From the NCBI GenBank assembly GCA_033220425.1, contig CM065651.1:1364001-1428000 (forward strand): a stretch of 64,000 bases of DNA. Direction: 5' to 3'. Shown in pieces: positions 44,848 through 56,847 of this stretch (its first letter is position 1; each line of letters opens with the position of its first letter). The notes beneath the pieces are model-generated. The model ran no database searches, was not told the origin of the DNA, and saw nothing but the letters and a program-made list of their open reading frames with translations. The position numbers and the translations under genes are program-made. The stretch is from Lepraria neglecta (lineage: Eukaryota; Ascomycota; Lecanoromycetes; Lecanorales; Stereocaulaceae).

Positions 44848-46483
44848 TTATCGCGAAGCCAATCCATGTTCGCAAGCTCTCCCAGTCCCCTCATTCTCAA
44901 TAACCTCAATCACATCCTCCAAGGGCATCTCAAACTCGGACAACCCAACAACCTGGAAAAGCCCAAAGTCTGTGGTCGCTTTTTCCAGCATCTCCTTCAC
45001 CGAGGAAAAATGATGAAGCTGAGCCATGTGAGAGGCTAAGACGCTGTGCTCAGATTCTTCTTCGATGGACCCGGCCTCTTCGATGCTGTAAATGGGCTTG
45101 GTTCCCTTAGGGCGATGGAGAACGATCCATCGTCGTTTCACTTGGACTTTTCGAACGCCGGAGAGGCCCATGAGGGGTGAGAGCATGCGGCGTCTTGGCT
45201 CGAGAGTGTTCGGATCAATGCTCTCGACGCTAGAGTTGTCCCTGGCATCGCGTAAGTCTTTTATAGGCCTTCCAGACAGGAAGTTGGCTGACTCTGATGC
45301 ATTTAGGAAGAGTTTGACTTCGAACGTGATCCCACAGCGGTCCAGCACGTTTTTCGTGAGAGCGCTAGATCGTGTTGCCTGGGGCGCGTGCAGAGTTATC
45401 TCCAAAGTCAAGGTCTGCAATTTTGGGAATGTCTTCTTTTGGTTGGATACAAGACCTTCGAGTGCCTTACGGAATATCTCGCATTGGGTTTCCTCATTCA
45501 GGGTGTGTTTGCGGAGTTTCTCGGGATCTTGGCGTACCTGATAGGCTAGGAGCTCTGCAGGTGTTGAGGTTTCCAAAAGGTCTTTTGGCGTACCTAGGTC
45601 GACAAAGGTGAAGGGGGCAAGGCAGATCTGCATGTTGAGGTGCCTGAAGCGTGTCATATACTTCTTTTTGCCGTTTGAGCCATACATGTGTTGGGTGTCG
45701 TCGGCGAGTGTGATTAATTCATTGTTTGAGTCCTCCCTTAGCCTAGCTCTATGCAGGGCCCAAGAATTGAAGCGGAAGAATACCTCAACTACCTCGGCAT
45801 AAATTTGCTTGTTGACGGTGCAATAGTTGCGGATCTCTGCGAATTGACGTCTCCAGGTGGGATGGTCGGGCTTTGGCTTGCCAGCACAGCATTTGCTCGG
45901 GCACTTGAATGAGGACTTGTGGTCTGACATGGGTGTATGGAGTTTCACGACATCCTCATGTATCTGTATCGATCAAACGTCAATATCATTTTCAAGCTAA
46001 ACAAAAAGTCAGACCGGTGAGAGTACGTACGTGGTCTCTGACCTCTCTTGGTAGATTCATCAGAGCGGAGTGATTCAGCTTACGAGGCGTTCCTTCAGGT
46101 AGCTCCCTCGTGGTGTCCCAGGCTTGAGAGAATTCTTCGTCATCCAAAACTCTTAGTGGGGTCGCTCCACCCTCATCGTCGTCGCCGTCCATGTTGTTCT
46201 TTTCTACTGGATCGCCTGGGTCTCTAAGAGTGGACCTTTGGTCTTCGTCCTTGAGATGGGGGCTCGCTGTGTCGTCGAAGTCCATGTGTTTAGGCGGTTC
46301 ATCTGGCAATTGGAAAATCTCATCCTCGGGATCCTTCATCACTACATCTTCGTCCCGGCCTCTGCTGATCATCCTCTCGTGAGCCTTGGAATCGTAGTAA
46401 TCGAAGGGTGGCCGGGCGCCTTCATAGCCACCGCTCCCCAGCCTCTCGCAGGCCCCTGGCCATAAGTCTCTGCCTGGCGGCAT
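44848..46483 (-). CDS. 2EXR/F-box-like domain protein with acidic N-terminus
   Basis: Two exons on the minus strand, 46483-46031 and 45963-44848 (67-nt intron GTACGT...ATACAG), give at least 522 residues. The F-box-like motif is LNHSALMNLPREVRDHIHED at the exon junction, preceded by a long acidic disordered stretch and followed by a Cys-containing insert (FKCPSKCCAGKP) and the NKQIYAEVVEVFFRFNSWAL segment typical of 2EXR proteins. The frame remains open upstream of the chosen ATG, and a perfect GTATGT donor at 46605 with a CTGAC branch and acceptor at 46538 would add an exon 46899-46606 holding a CPYCGH motif and a hydrophobic helix. The shorter start is the conservative choice. Function unknown. 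Confidence 0.75.
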
Positions 46484-47935
46484 GGAGGGTCGATCGTTGT
46501 ATATTCTGTCTAGGCTTGGGTTGACGTTGGACTTGATCTTCGAGTTTTCGTCTTTGTCAGTTTCAGTTTTGAGTATCTTGGGTTGACTTCAAAGTATATA
46601 CATACCGGGTCATTCACTGCGCCTCCTCCGAGCGCGGCCGGATCTTGGGTTGGCCCTTCGATGTTGTCTTTCGTGAAGTATCCCAAAGGAGACCACACTT
46701 CCATAACCAGGAACAGAATAGTAGGTGTTGGCGTAGTTGGGGAGACGAAGAAAATCCAGTATGTAGCCAGAAGATAGAACGGAAATTTTAGAGGAACGAT
46801 TAGTCGCACGTAGAGCAAGTGTCCGCAATACGGGCATTCTGTGTCAACATCGCTGCTGCGTGAATGCAGACTTGCCGTGTCATTCGAAGGCCAAGTCATT
46901 TTTCTTCACTGAACGAAATGTATCGAAAACAGGAATTGTACTTTGAGGATAGGTGGCGTCGATGTGCAATTGCAGATCTCAGATTTCAGATTTCAGCATC
47001 GCCCAAAGGACTCAAGTCTCTTATGAGTAATTGTTCGACTCAGAAGATGAAAGATTTTCAATACTGCTCATATACGACGCAATAATGAGCACCTTCCTCC
47101 CCACTTTACCTTGGAAGAAATCGAAAGCAATTACCCCAACCCTAACCCTCTAGGCTTCATATGGACGGCGTTCAGACCCATTAAATTCCCGTTTAATGGG
47201 CTAAGTAGGCCTTCAGCTGCCTGATTATGGGAAAAGGAAGATCCACGTCATATCCTGCTCAAAACAGCTCCCAAAAATTTCAAAGGCCACAAAGCCTGCA
47301 CATGAGGCATCTTAACCAGGAATCCGTCGTCTGTAGGCTTGAAGTAACACTTGTACGCCCATGGCCTCGCTTTTTACATGCGTGTATTTGCGGCATTCAG
47401 TTTGCCACATGAATCCTGTGAGAACTCAGGTAGAGTGACTGCTCTTCGCCGGTCTAAATTTACCATAGCATCTGGTCATCGCTGCGATACGGACGCAAAA
47501 CGAAGTATTGCTTCTTCTGAACCGGCACCGTAGTTCCAACCGCTATCTCGCTTGGTTGTACAGATTTGGAAGGTGAAAGATGTTTACCGAGATCGGCTGG
47601 AGCACTTTCTAAGCTATTCTCGCCTCTCTAAGGGCGAGTTCTGATAAGCTCGCGCTACGGGAGGCACTACTACCCTAATCGTACAGTACTACCCAAGCGT
47701 GCGGTATTCGCGACCCGGCTCGGCATCAGCCAATTTCGCATGTATCTAGCTAAGCCTGCAGGTAGTACAATGCAGGCATTCGCCGCGTTCCTCATCCCAC
47801 GGAAACCGTCATTACCGGCCCGGTGAATATGGATAAAGCTGCAGCGTTCCCCCACCTTCAGGATGCAGGTACAACGGCCCCCCTTTACATCGATTTCGTG
47901 AAACCTCCATCCATCACAAACCAAAATACTCCCAC
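46484..47935. other. Upstream region, possible 5' exon, then gene-poor sequence
   Basis: 46538-46899 may contain a further 5' exon and intron of the 2EXR-like gene. From 46900 to 47935 no gene is supported. The stretch near 47136-47150 carries two telomere-like CCCTAA units, too few to mean anything. The last 100 bases are the 5' flank of the nucleoside permease gene. Confidence 0.4.
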
Positions 47936-49267
47936 ATGCGTTCACTCATTGCCATCGGCCAGCTTCTGGCGGCTACCTCGCTACTCAATCTTGCATCTGC
48001 GAAGCCATTGAGCAATATTGAGACTCGATGGGGCAAGAAATCTATCAAGCCAAAGGTCTTCATCATCAACATGTTTCCTCCCGAAGGCGACGCCTGGTAC
48101 GGAATTCCAGAATTCAACCTACTGGCAAAGAACATCACTGTGCCTGGAATCTCACCAATCTATCCTGACGTCCATTGCACTGCGGATGAGGAAGTTTGTC
48201 AGATCGTGACGGGCGAGTCTGGTAGGCTCACTATACCAATTTATACATCGATGATAGCTCACAATCTCTCAGAAATCAATGCTGCCAACAGCATCAACGC
48301 CCTCACCTTCTCTAGCCTCTTCGACTTTACGACGACATACTTCTTCATAGCAGGTATCGCTGGTATCAACCCCAAGGTAGCCACACTTGGTTCAGTCACT
48401 TTTGCAAAGTACGCTGTGCAAGTTGCGTTGCAATATGAGTTCGATGCTCGCGAGATCCCATCCAACTTCACCACCGGGTAAGCCTGGCACCTACTTTGCA
48501 CAAAGCTAGAAACTGATCACAACAGGTACGTCCCTCAAGGAAGCACAAGCCCCAACGAATACCCCCAAAGCATCTACGGCACCGAAGTCTTCGAAGTCAA
48601 CGATGCCCTCCGCCAACTCGCCATCGGCTTCGCTCAAACTGCCACGCTGAACGACTCCTCCGCCGCAATGGCCTACCGGGCGCACTACGCTACCACGAAC
48701 GCCTACAAGGCTGGCAGCGAGGGTCCTAGCGTGCTAGGGTGCGATGTGGCGACCTCAGATGTTTACTTCAGCGGCGCTCTTCTGAGCGAAGCTTTCGAGA
48801 ATACTACAAAGCTATACACCAACGGAAGTGGTGTCTATTGTACCACAGCCCAAGAAGACAATGCTACACTCGAAGCTCTTCTACGCGGTGCAATTGCCAA
48901 CCTCACGGATTTCAGCCGCATCATTGTCATGCGTACAGCCTCAGACTTCGATCGACCATATATTGGAGAGTCGGATAACGTTGCGGACGCTAACCTACAG
49001 AATCTCTTCTACGCAAACCAAGGTGGCTTTGAGCCAGCGATCAACAACATCTACCTCGCTGGTATCAAAGTGGTGGAGGGCATACTCAATGGGTGGGATA
49101 GCACATTCCAGAAGGGTATCCCTGCTCCAAATTACATTGGTGATATCTTTGGTAGTCTGGGAGGGAAGCCGGACTTTGGGCCGGGGTCAATGTTCAATGA
49201 TAATCCGGTCAAGAAGAGGAGCCAGAAGGGAAGGAACGCCGCGAGAGGGTATCCTGTCACGTCGTGA
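47936..49267 (+). CDS. NUP: Purine nucleoside permease family protein
   Basis: Fungal NUP-family protein related to Candida albicans Nup, which transports purine nucleosides; the fold resembles nucleoside phosphorylases. Two exons, 47936-48477 and 48526-49267 (48-nt intron GTAAGC...ACAG), give 427 residues. A signal peptide is clear (LIAIGQLLAATSLLNLASA). Family segments include KPKVFIINMFPPEGDAWYGI, YPDVHCTADEEVCQIVTGES, FIAGIAGINPKVATLGSVTF, RIIVMRTASDFDRPYIG and NIYLAGIKVVEGILNGWD. It has no obvious multipass membrane plan, so whether it transports or acts on nucleosides outside the cell is open. The 3' end is complete (TGA at 49265). Confidence 0.9.
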
Positions 49268-49559
49268 AGAATCCTTCACGATTGAGAGTAAGGAATGCTG
49301 GTGAATGGTTCACCTAGTGATGAGAGGCGAGGATGACAGCACACGATAAGAGCATGCCAATGCTTAATTTTACTTCTACTGTAATTGTTTAATTCACGTG
49401 GGAAGCATGCGACCAGCACAGACTTCACAATTTGACACGATTATCTCAATTCTCCTCTTGAAGCTCTTAATTTTCGATATGATGAAGACTGAGCCTGAAC
49501 CCAGAAGAGAAATTATGGAATCTCATACGAACTTCATCTCCTTGAGTCCTTCCCAGCTT
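49268..49559. other. 3' flank of the nucleoside permease gene
   Basis: No gene supported; AT-rich 3' flanking sequence. Confidence 0.4.
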
Positions 49560-49960
49560 GCACGCCTTCAGAAAGCCTCATCTCTCCTGCGGACATAACA
49601 TCTAGCTGGCAGGGTATCACCCCAAAATACCTTTTAAGTAACCCTCTCACCGGTTTATCAAGTTGCTTCCATGTCCCCAATTCGTCCTCGGAGAGATACA
49701 CAGCGAAGACTTTTGGACATCTTGTCTCGTCCTCGTCCTAATCCTCATCCTCATCATCTTCTGGATGTTTTATTACATCACCATCAAGGTCACGCTTATG
49801 CTCCTTCGCTTTCCCCTGAACCCTGCCGTAGACGAACTCTGCGTCGATATCCCATAGTTCCTTCTTCAGTGCATCGAAGGACCTGGAATATTGGGTCCTT
49901 GCGATCATAAATACGCGTGACGTCTGTGCGGGTGAAATGGAGGGGATGTAGCAGTTCCAT
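49560..49960 (-). pseudogene. Relic of the RVFAV-module gene, copy 3
   Basis: On the minus strand one frame reads MELLHPLHFTRTDVTRIYDR and KDPIF, the next SRSFDALKKELWDIDAEFVY and GRVQGKAKE, then after a Glu/Asp run a third gives CPKVFAVYLSEDELGTWKQL and DKPVRG. Order and spacing match the module of 34030-35784. The sequence upstream reads SPLETPWNCYIP, equivalent to PPVESSWNRYLA before copy 2. At least two frame changes are needed, so it is a relic. The 5' and 3' limits are approximate. Confidence 0.55.
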
Positions 49961-51072
49961 GGTGTTTCGAGGGGTGAATAGTCTTCTGGTACGGTCATTG
50001 AGGTCGTGAGTATTGGCATTGTCGGAGAAGAGACGGGCATGGCAAGCAAGCTGAAATTCTGGAGCAAGGCGGTTTTTGTGTTTGCGAGGAAGATGCTGGA
50101 AACGGGTATGATAATGATGCAACTCGGATGGCACACAATATAGTACCTGGAGGCGCGTATTACCGTGTAGAATTATTGTGGATGTTCACAATGTACTGAT
50201 TCGAGTTCAGAGACTAGGTAATTAAGATAAACTAGGAGCTCACATGAAAAATGGCAGGCAACCTATGACTCATCCTTTGAAGCACAACGGGTAGTTTCCA
50301 CATGTCTTAACGTTAATATTAATATTGTCATTGATAAACATACCGTCTGCCCAAGCGTGTTTCAGCCTGATGGGGTGCACTCTTGGTTAATTATCAGCAC
50401 TTCCTGCATGTGTACAATGTACTGACCCTAAAAGGCTGCCGGTGCAAGTCAGCGATATTATTCTAGGCATTAAGTCTCGAAGGTCAATAGAACTAGAACG
50501 GGATATGCTAGACATCCGTTGGGACTGTGTAGAAGAGAGCATTGCATGCTATTATGCTAGTCCAAGTTGGAAAGAAATAAAGGAAAATGAATAGGAAAAT
50601 GACCCAAGCATGGTGGAAATACAGGAAGCCCTGAAGCTACTAGCCACATGGTCCATTCCTGAACCCTAGGGGTAGTGTCATCGCTCCTCCACCTACGCTC
50701 ACGAGTAGCATGGATTCACCAATTCCGAGCGTAGATGATAAAGTCTCAGGTTCCTGCGCAGTGAATGGCACAAACCGGGCTTGACTTACAACGATCAAGG
50801 CCGATTCCTGGCTTAGATAGAGCGGACTCTCTGCCACCTGTAACTTCAACTCCTCTAGCACTGGCACGTTCCACGCTTTAATCATCTTGACAAGAACGCA
50901 TGATCAGTCAGTCTGGAGCTAGCAGTCCGATACTTGAGGCTCTCATTCGAGCCCATTTGGACACTCCTTCGCCTTCCGTGCTTACCATTCCTTTGAATGA
51001 AAGCAGACATGCACCTCCTTAGCCTCGGACAGCCCAAATCTCAGCTCCTTCGAGTTCAAGGATGTCAACCAA
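49961..51072. other. Gene-poor region
   Basis: About 1.1 kb. An 82-codon minus-strand frame at 50640-50885 (VPVLEELKLQVAESPLYLSQ) has no recognised homology and could be a tail piece of the decayed gene that follows. AT-rich around 50320. Confidence 0.4.
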
Positions 51073-54000
51073 TCAGCTCATCGAAGCTGGAAATCCGCCA
51101 ATCGCAGCTCCTATCGAGCCTCTCAACTTGTCTTCATAGCTCGAAAGGTATGCCCATCTCGGAGCTGTCTGAGACGCGGGAGCGCCCTGTGATGCTAGAT
51201 TGTCAAACTTGATTTTCCTAAGCTCGACAAGCTCATCATGTTTGCCGCCGAGTAGCTGCTTCAGGCTTTCTAGGCCGAGATTCTGGATGAGAGTCGAACC
51301 AATGGTACAACGGCCTTTCCACAACTGATGCTTTTGCTGCCAGCCATCCATACTGTCTTCCGAACTATTACTTGGTTTCCCTGGCCAGTCCTTCCTTTCC
51401 TTCGTGGATACCGCTTGCATTATAACTGGTCATGTCCATAATGTGCTGTGTTCGCTTCCAGGAGTGCTTGAATCCAGGCCGAGTTTGGCTTTGGCTTTGG
51501 AGGAACGCATTTAGCGTTGGACAGTCTTTGCATGAGCTCTTCGTGCATCGTACTGTCAAACACGTAAAATTCCTTGGACGGATTGGCTCCCTCTCAATGT
51601 ACCGGAAGATGAGGAGAATGATGATCTTCTTCAACAACCACCGGTAAAATTTCGAGCTCAAAGGAATCTTGTGCTGATTAAGGACTCGGACCAAGCTCTT
51701 TAGAAATAGCAAGAAATAATCTTTCAAGCTTGTACCGTGAGCGCTCTCAGCTACTGACGATCAGCTCGATATCTGATTCAAGCCCCATAGTTGTGCAACT
51801 CCATATCAATTCTGCAAGGAGTATCCCGCTCAGCAAGGAGTCAAGAGAGCCACGAAGCCATAGGTTTGAACCGAGCTTTTGACGCTTTGCAGATAATTGC
51901 TGGGATCAGCAACCGAGCCCCGAATCATGATAGCAAGGACGTTTCGGACTCCGGGAGTGGCGGCGTCCTTCTCGACCTTTCCTGCCAGGTTTGCCTCTTT
52001 TGGTGAATTCAGCGGCAAATTCCAGATTTTCCCCACAACTTTTTGCCAATTCGTACACATTTTCAAGAGCAATTTGGTCGACTTCGTCGGCTAGACAGGC
52101 TTTAAATAGCAATTTTGCGAATGCAGTGGCAAAAGGAGTGTCATTCGCATGGCTCTTTGCCAATGAAAAGACCCTAGCATAGTCAACCCCTCGATGCGGG
52201 CAAGCGGGGTGGAAGAATTTATTTGTTAGTCATGGTTCCACTGCCATAACATTTGGCAATAGTCAATAGGACATGGGCATCTTGAGGACTCCTAAGTTCT
52301 TTGATTGTATCCAGTGCCTGCTCAACCTTGAGGCTGCCCCACTGTCGGAATTTGGCTTGGTCATTTGGCGGATGACTGATACTCTCGTACCCTGCTCTAA
52401 CTTCCTGCAAGATGTTGCAGGAACCAATCCGGGTCTGCTTGCACTATTTGAGAGCCAAATGAATGGTAGGTTACCAATGATAGCTTCACGGGAGCTATGG
52501 ACATGGCTGACTTGAACCGTTCCTTGTCACTTAGCAAAAGTGTAGACCGTATTATGGAGTCCAAGATCCGGCAAAATTCGTGATCTTGACGATATATGCC
52601 TGACGACAAAGCCGGATGTTAGCTGCGGCACAGTTGAAGCCCTTCGATACTCCTTGCGCAGGCAAAGCCCAAGTCTGATTTCTTGCATTCATGCGTCATT
52701 TCATCGTGCTATGTGCCAGTGTTCAACTCATTGTACAGGCTCGTTACCCATGACTGAAACTCGGCTTCATTGGCATTGGTAGTGAAGAACAATCTTTGCT
52801 CCTTCTCTGGGATAAATACGAAAACCTGAGGAATATGATTAGCCAAGCTCAGTCCAAAGAAGTGTCATACGGCTTATCACGATGTCCCTTCAAGTCAAGA
52901 TGGCGAAATGGCTCAAACGCAAGCTTACCCAGTCTATGTAGTGCCGGGGTTTCGAGTTCCAGGTCCCACTACAGTAATCGTAGTCACTCTCTGACTCCTC
53001 CTCGTAATCGTTGTCATTAGCGTCCCTGTCCTCGAAGACATCATCATGAATGATTTCTTCTTTCTCTGCAAAAGAACTTCCAAGGACTCGCGATCCCCTG
53101 AGATCTAAACCTTTTTTGAGCTCACTCTGGGCTTCAACGTCCCGTTCCGTGGTACTCTCTAACTTCGGGAGGTAGAGACAGAAGCCTTCTTCCGCGCAGA
53201 CTTGTTTGAGGAAACGAGCCTTGTGCTGATCGACCCTCTCTAACGCAGCCATACTGAGACGGTTATGGCCGTACATTTCATAGTCTTGAAGGACATAGAT
53301 GAGCTGGCCCCAATGTTGTGCCTTTCGCTGATTCGATCGCCACTACGCCAGTATTCTTCTACCATGGTTGATCTTGTCCATTGTAGTAGAAGCGCAAGGC
53401 GTGAGCCCAGGCCGAGTTGATACGTACTGTAAAGCAAGCTTAATCTATACCATGGGTTGATAGCGGCCGAGAGCAGCTCAACATCTGATAGCCTATCAAC
53501 AGATCAACAAATATGGCGCGGCATGGCGGAAGACCAAAGACGATTAACTGAAAGGCATAATATTGATCAAATCTGGAATGAGCGGAAGGATTGAATCCAT
53601 GGACTATGCCAGAGTGCAGTAATTCGATTGCCCCTCCATCATGGAGCAACGGCCACAAGACATTTAGCAAGATGACATCGCACTCTTACAGTTACGGGTT
53701 GCCTGCAAGAAAGATAATCAAGGTGCCGGGAAAGTCGTCGGAGTGGGGGGAGCTAGCTAGCATCTCTCAGCCGGGCATTATATGACACATGAAGGAGGGG
53801 TATTTTTCTTGCACCTGCGCTGTCTGAGTAACGCAGCACAAACTCAACCCTTGTAGCTCCATTCGAGCATTGCGGATGCTGAGCCCTTTCACTACCTGCT
53901 GCAGGACACCGTCTATATATTTGGCCCACGATGGATTTTTCAGATCGAATTGCTCGGCCTCCAGGCGGCATGCGAAATCAGCCGCATCGATTTTGTAAGT

Positions 54001-54390
54001 AGAGCCTTTGCCATCTACAAGACACTCTTCGAAGATTCTTCTGGCTCTATGCACCGAAAGCGGCAGACTAACAATGCCGTTCTTTTGGAGCGTTAGACCG
54101 GGATTTACAAAATCTAGTAGCGTACAGTGAGAGAACTAAGCATGTGCCTTCCTCACTCCATCAAGGCAACTTCCTAGTTCATTCCTGACGTCTCTGAGCT
54201 CAAGATACTCACTTGGCGCGTCTGAGCATGCATCTTCTCCGCCATCTTCTTCTCCTCCTTGCCCCTGCTCGTCTTTGGTAGTTACACCTTCTTCTTTCAC
54301 TGTATGAATAAAATCGTTAGACTGAGACAGGTTGGCGAGACGGACAATTGCTGGCTCGATATTTGAGTCACTCTCGATGATGTTTTGCAT
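51073..54390 (-). pseudogene. Decayed 2OG-Fe(II) oxygenase-family gene (large fungal prolyl-4-hydroxylase-like)
   Basis: The ATG at 54390 opens MQNIIESDSNIEP and LRDVRNELGSCLDGVRKAHA, which runs into a TAG at 54136. The same frame goes on with FSHCTLLDFVNPGLTLQ, GIVSLPLS, FACRLEAEQFDLKNPSWAKY and VVKGLSIRNARMEL. Later pieces in changing frames match the same family in order: LLHDGGAIELLHSGIVHGFN, SRFDQYYAF, DQHKARFLKQVCAEEGFCLY, KCYGSG, REPIRPRNF, SSCKDCPTLNAFLQSQSQTR and KQLLGGKHDELVELRKI. This is the large fungal protein family with an N-terminal 2OG-Fe(II) oxygenase domain, usually about 900 residues. The oxygenase core with its HxD motif is not visible intact. Several stops and frame changes, not explained by introns, mark it as dead. 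Confidence 0.65.
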
Positions 54391-54693
54391 TGTGCTTTCT
54401 CGCGGAAAATGCAGTCATCTCACAGAACTTCATTTAATCTGAAAGATGTCTGGGAAGCGCGAAAAATCGGGATGAATTGAAAGGAGCTGGATCATATCCG
54501 AGGACAAGGACTGGAGGGTCGCGTAATGGTAGAGATGAATAGATTGACCCCAAGATCTTGGACGATCTCAACCCGAAAACTCTGGATTGCTTCACATTTT
54601 ATGCATAAGCAGAAGTTAGACACCATGACAATGTAAGGTATTTGCGAAAGTAGACCGGAAACCTTGAAAATTACAGAGCTAATTTTCTTTAGT
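54391..54693. other. Upstream flank of the decayed oxygenase gene
   Basis: No gene. Former promoter region followed by the MITE insertion site. Confidence 0.4.
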
Positions 54694-54849
54694 TAGAAGG
54701 GTCCTCCAACTGTCCAAACCCCCTAACCGGCCAGCCTTGTAAGGCTACCGCCCGGAATTATCGATATTTCTGCTCCGGGGTACAACGCTAGGGCTTACAG
54801 CAAGGTGAACGGTTGGGGGGTTTGGCCGATTGGGGGGTGAACCCTTCTA
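54694..54849. mobile_element. Mariner-like MITE, copy 2
   Basis: A 156-bp element counting the flanking TA at each end (54694-54695, 54848-54849). Terminal inverted repeats begin GAAGGGT and pair imperfectly for about 50 bases. The subterminal block TAACCGGCCAGCCTTGTAAG is shared with copy 1 at 13502-13761, in the same orientation. The two copies differ in their central part, so they are probably deletion derivatives of one parent. It lies about 300 bp upstream of PHA2. Confidence 0.78.
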
Positions 54850-55143
54850 GTGCATTCGCATGTTATCTAATCTTAGCTCCATCCTAAATTTCGATTCATC
54901 CAAAAATTCGATCAGCTTGTGCTTACATATGCTTCCTGTTGGTGAAGACCAGCAGATCCGGAACGCCGGCTTGAAACACAAAGCGACTGGCTATGCTCTC
55001 ATATAAAGTGCCCCACCGCCTTCGGATTTGTAGCAAGTGGGTTGCCGCATGGGTCCAACCCTCCGACTGTCGGTCCGCTTAGGTGGATAATTGAATCGTG
55101 TCAATACTTGCTTTCAAGAATTTCTTGCTGTAATATACAGAAG

Positions 55144-56293
55144 ATGGCGGATGTTAGCTCAAAAAAGATAGTGATTGCGTATCTTGGGCCTCAGTCATCC
55201 TATACCCATCAGGTAGGGTTCCGGTCACCCCTTCCGACAAAGCGACCCCACATCCGGTCTAACATCAAATAGGCCACTGTCGACTCTTTTGAGGAATCTA
55301 AATACATTTTAAGGGATGAGCTATCAATTCGAGGTAAGTACGAAAAAATGATCTACTATTTTTCTTGACTCATGGTATCTAGATGTTTTCGATGCTGTTC
55401 AATCTTCTACTGCTACCTTTGGCGTTGTCCCATTCGAGAATTCTTCAAATGGCTCCGTCTTGTACACCCTAGATCTTCTCATCGACCGCGAAGAAGCCTT
55501 ACCCGAGATCCATATATGTGGAGAGGCCTACATGGATGTTCAGCACTGTCTCCTCGGCTATGTCTCGAAATCATTCTCTTCCGAAAATAGAGACCTGCAA
55601 TCTTCCATGTCTTCCGGGAGTGCCACACCCACTTCCACCAAACCATTCCCTCAGGAGCCTCGGTCCAAACCTCTGACAGATCTACGTCACATCAAACGTA
55701 TTTACAGTCATCCTCAAGCATTCGGACAATGCGAAGCTTTCTTGTCGACGTATCTCAAAGGTGTCGAGCGCCATGAGGTCTCTTCGACGTCCAAAGCTGC
55801 GACGATCGTGGCAGAGGATAAGGAAGAACGGGGCACCGAGGCAGCTATTTCCAGCCGACTTGCTGCAGATGTCCACCATCTGGCAGTCTTGGCCAAAGGC
55901 GTACAAGACGTGGAAGACAATACCACCAGATTCCTGATCATCCAGAAAGGATCGGTCAATCATAAGAATCAGAGCCTACTACCGGGCAAATTTCAGATCT
56001 TGAATGACTTGAGACCCAAGAGAAAGGCACTCATTGCGTTCAGTATTAATCACGAGACACAGGGTGCACTGGCGAATGCACTTCTTGTCTTCAAGAAACA
56101 TGCGTTAAACCTCACTAGCATCAACAGCAGACCCAGCAGAATTCGTCCTTGGCATTATATTTTTCTCGTGGAGGTGGAGGGAGAGAAGGAGTTTGAGGAC
56201 CCGGATCTATTGCATCTCGCATTGAAGGAATTGGATACGGTGACCGAGGGAAACAAGTGGCTTGGATGTTGGGTTGATAGGTTCGGGATGTGA
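55144..56293 (+). CDS. PHA2: Prephenate dehydratase
   Basis: Converts prephenate to phenylpyruvate in phenylalanine synthesis. Three exons, 55144-55212, 55273-55333 and 55383-56293, give 346 residues; introns are 60 and 49 nt. The catalytic domain starts VIAYLGPQSSYTHQATVDSF and includes FGVVPFENSSNGSVLYTLDL, YSHPQAFGQCEAFL and the active-site motif DNTTRF at about residues 222-227 (Thr-Arg-Phe). A C-terminal ACT domain follows (KALIAFSINHETQGALANAL, LTSINSRPSR, WHYIFLVEVEG) that in the family binds phenylalanine for feedback control. The insert rich in Ser/Thr/Pro around residues 100-125 is common in fungal forms. The start is the ATG at 55144, just after a CAGAAG context. Confidence 0.94.
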
Positions 56294-56607
56294 ATCATTT
56301 GAACACGACATGCATTTCTATAGAGAAAAAGGATACTAGAAAATCTCATGTTAAAAGTTCAACACTTTACTCGTGATTTTACAGATGCTCTTGTGCTTTA
56401 CCTCTAGGAATAAAGTTCCGACTACTGGCGCAATTTCCCGAATATTGGCCGATATTTAGTATTTCCAATCAGCATTCTAGAGAGGTTTAGCAGTCGGATC
56501 TTAGCTGGAGAATCTTAACGTAACAGTTGTACTTACGCGTAAATAGCCCGCCTTCCCGATTTTAGAACTTAGCTCTGTAGGTAAAATTCTAGGTGGGTAC
56601 CGTGAAG

Positions 56608-56725
56608 GGTTTAGTTTCCGACGTTGGATAATGCACCTTTGGTGTAAGATCCTGAATATCTTAGTAAGATATTCGGAATTTTAGAGATCGTTCCTATTTC
56701 GTCGCAACCCCACAGAAACTAAACC
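56608..56725. repeat. Concentric foldback with central palindrome
   Basis: Outer arms GGTTTAGTTT (56608-56617) and AAACTAAACC (56716-56725) are exact inverted repeats. Close to their centre lies a 21-bp palindrome, GAATATCTTA-G-TAAGATATTC (56654-56674). The near-shared centre suggests a hairpin element. Confidence 0.7.
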
Positions 56726-56847
56726 ACTTTCCCTCGTAAGATTATTCGCCTAAGAAAGAAAAACTGCCAAATCTCTCTAATAGCCGTTAACTAGTAAACG
56801 GGGAAAACACGCCTAATTCGGGTCTAGCTGGTATCTATTATATCCCT

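Noticed and set aside
47136-47150. Telomere-like CCCTAACCCT
   Set aside because: Only two units inside ordinary intergenic sequence; far too short to call an interstitial telomere.
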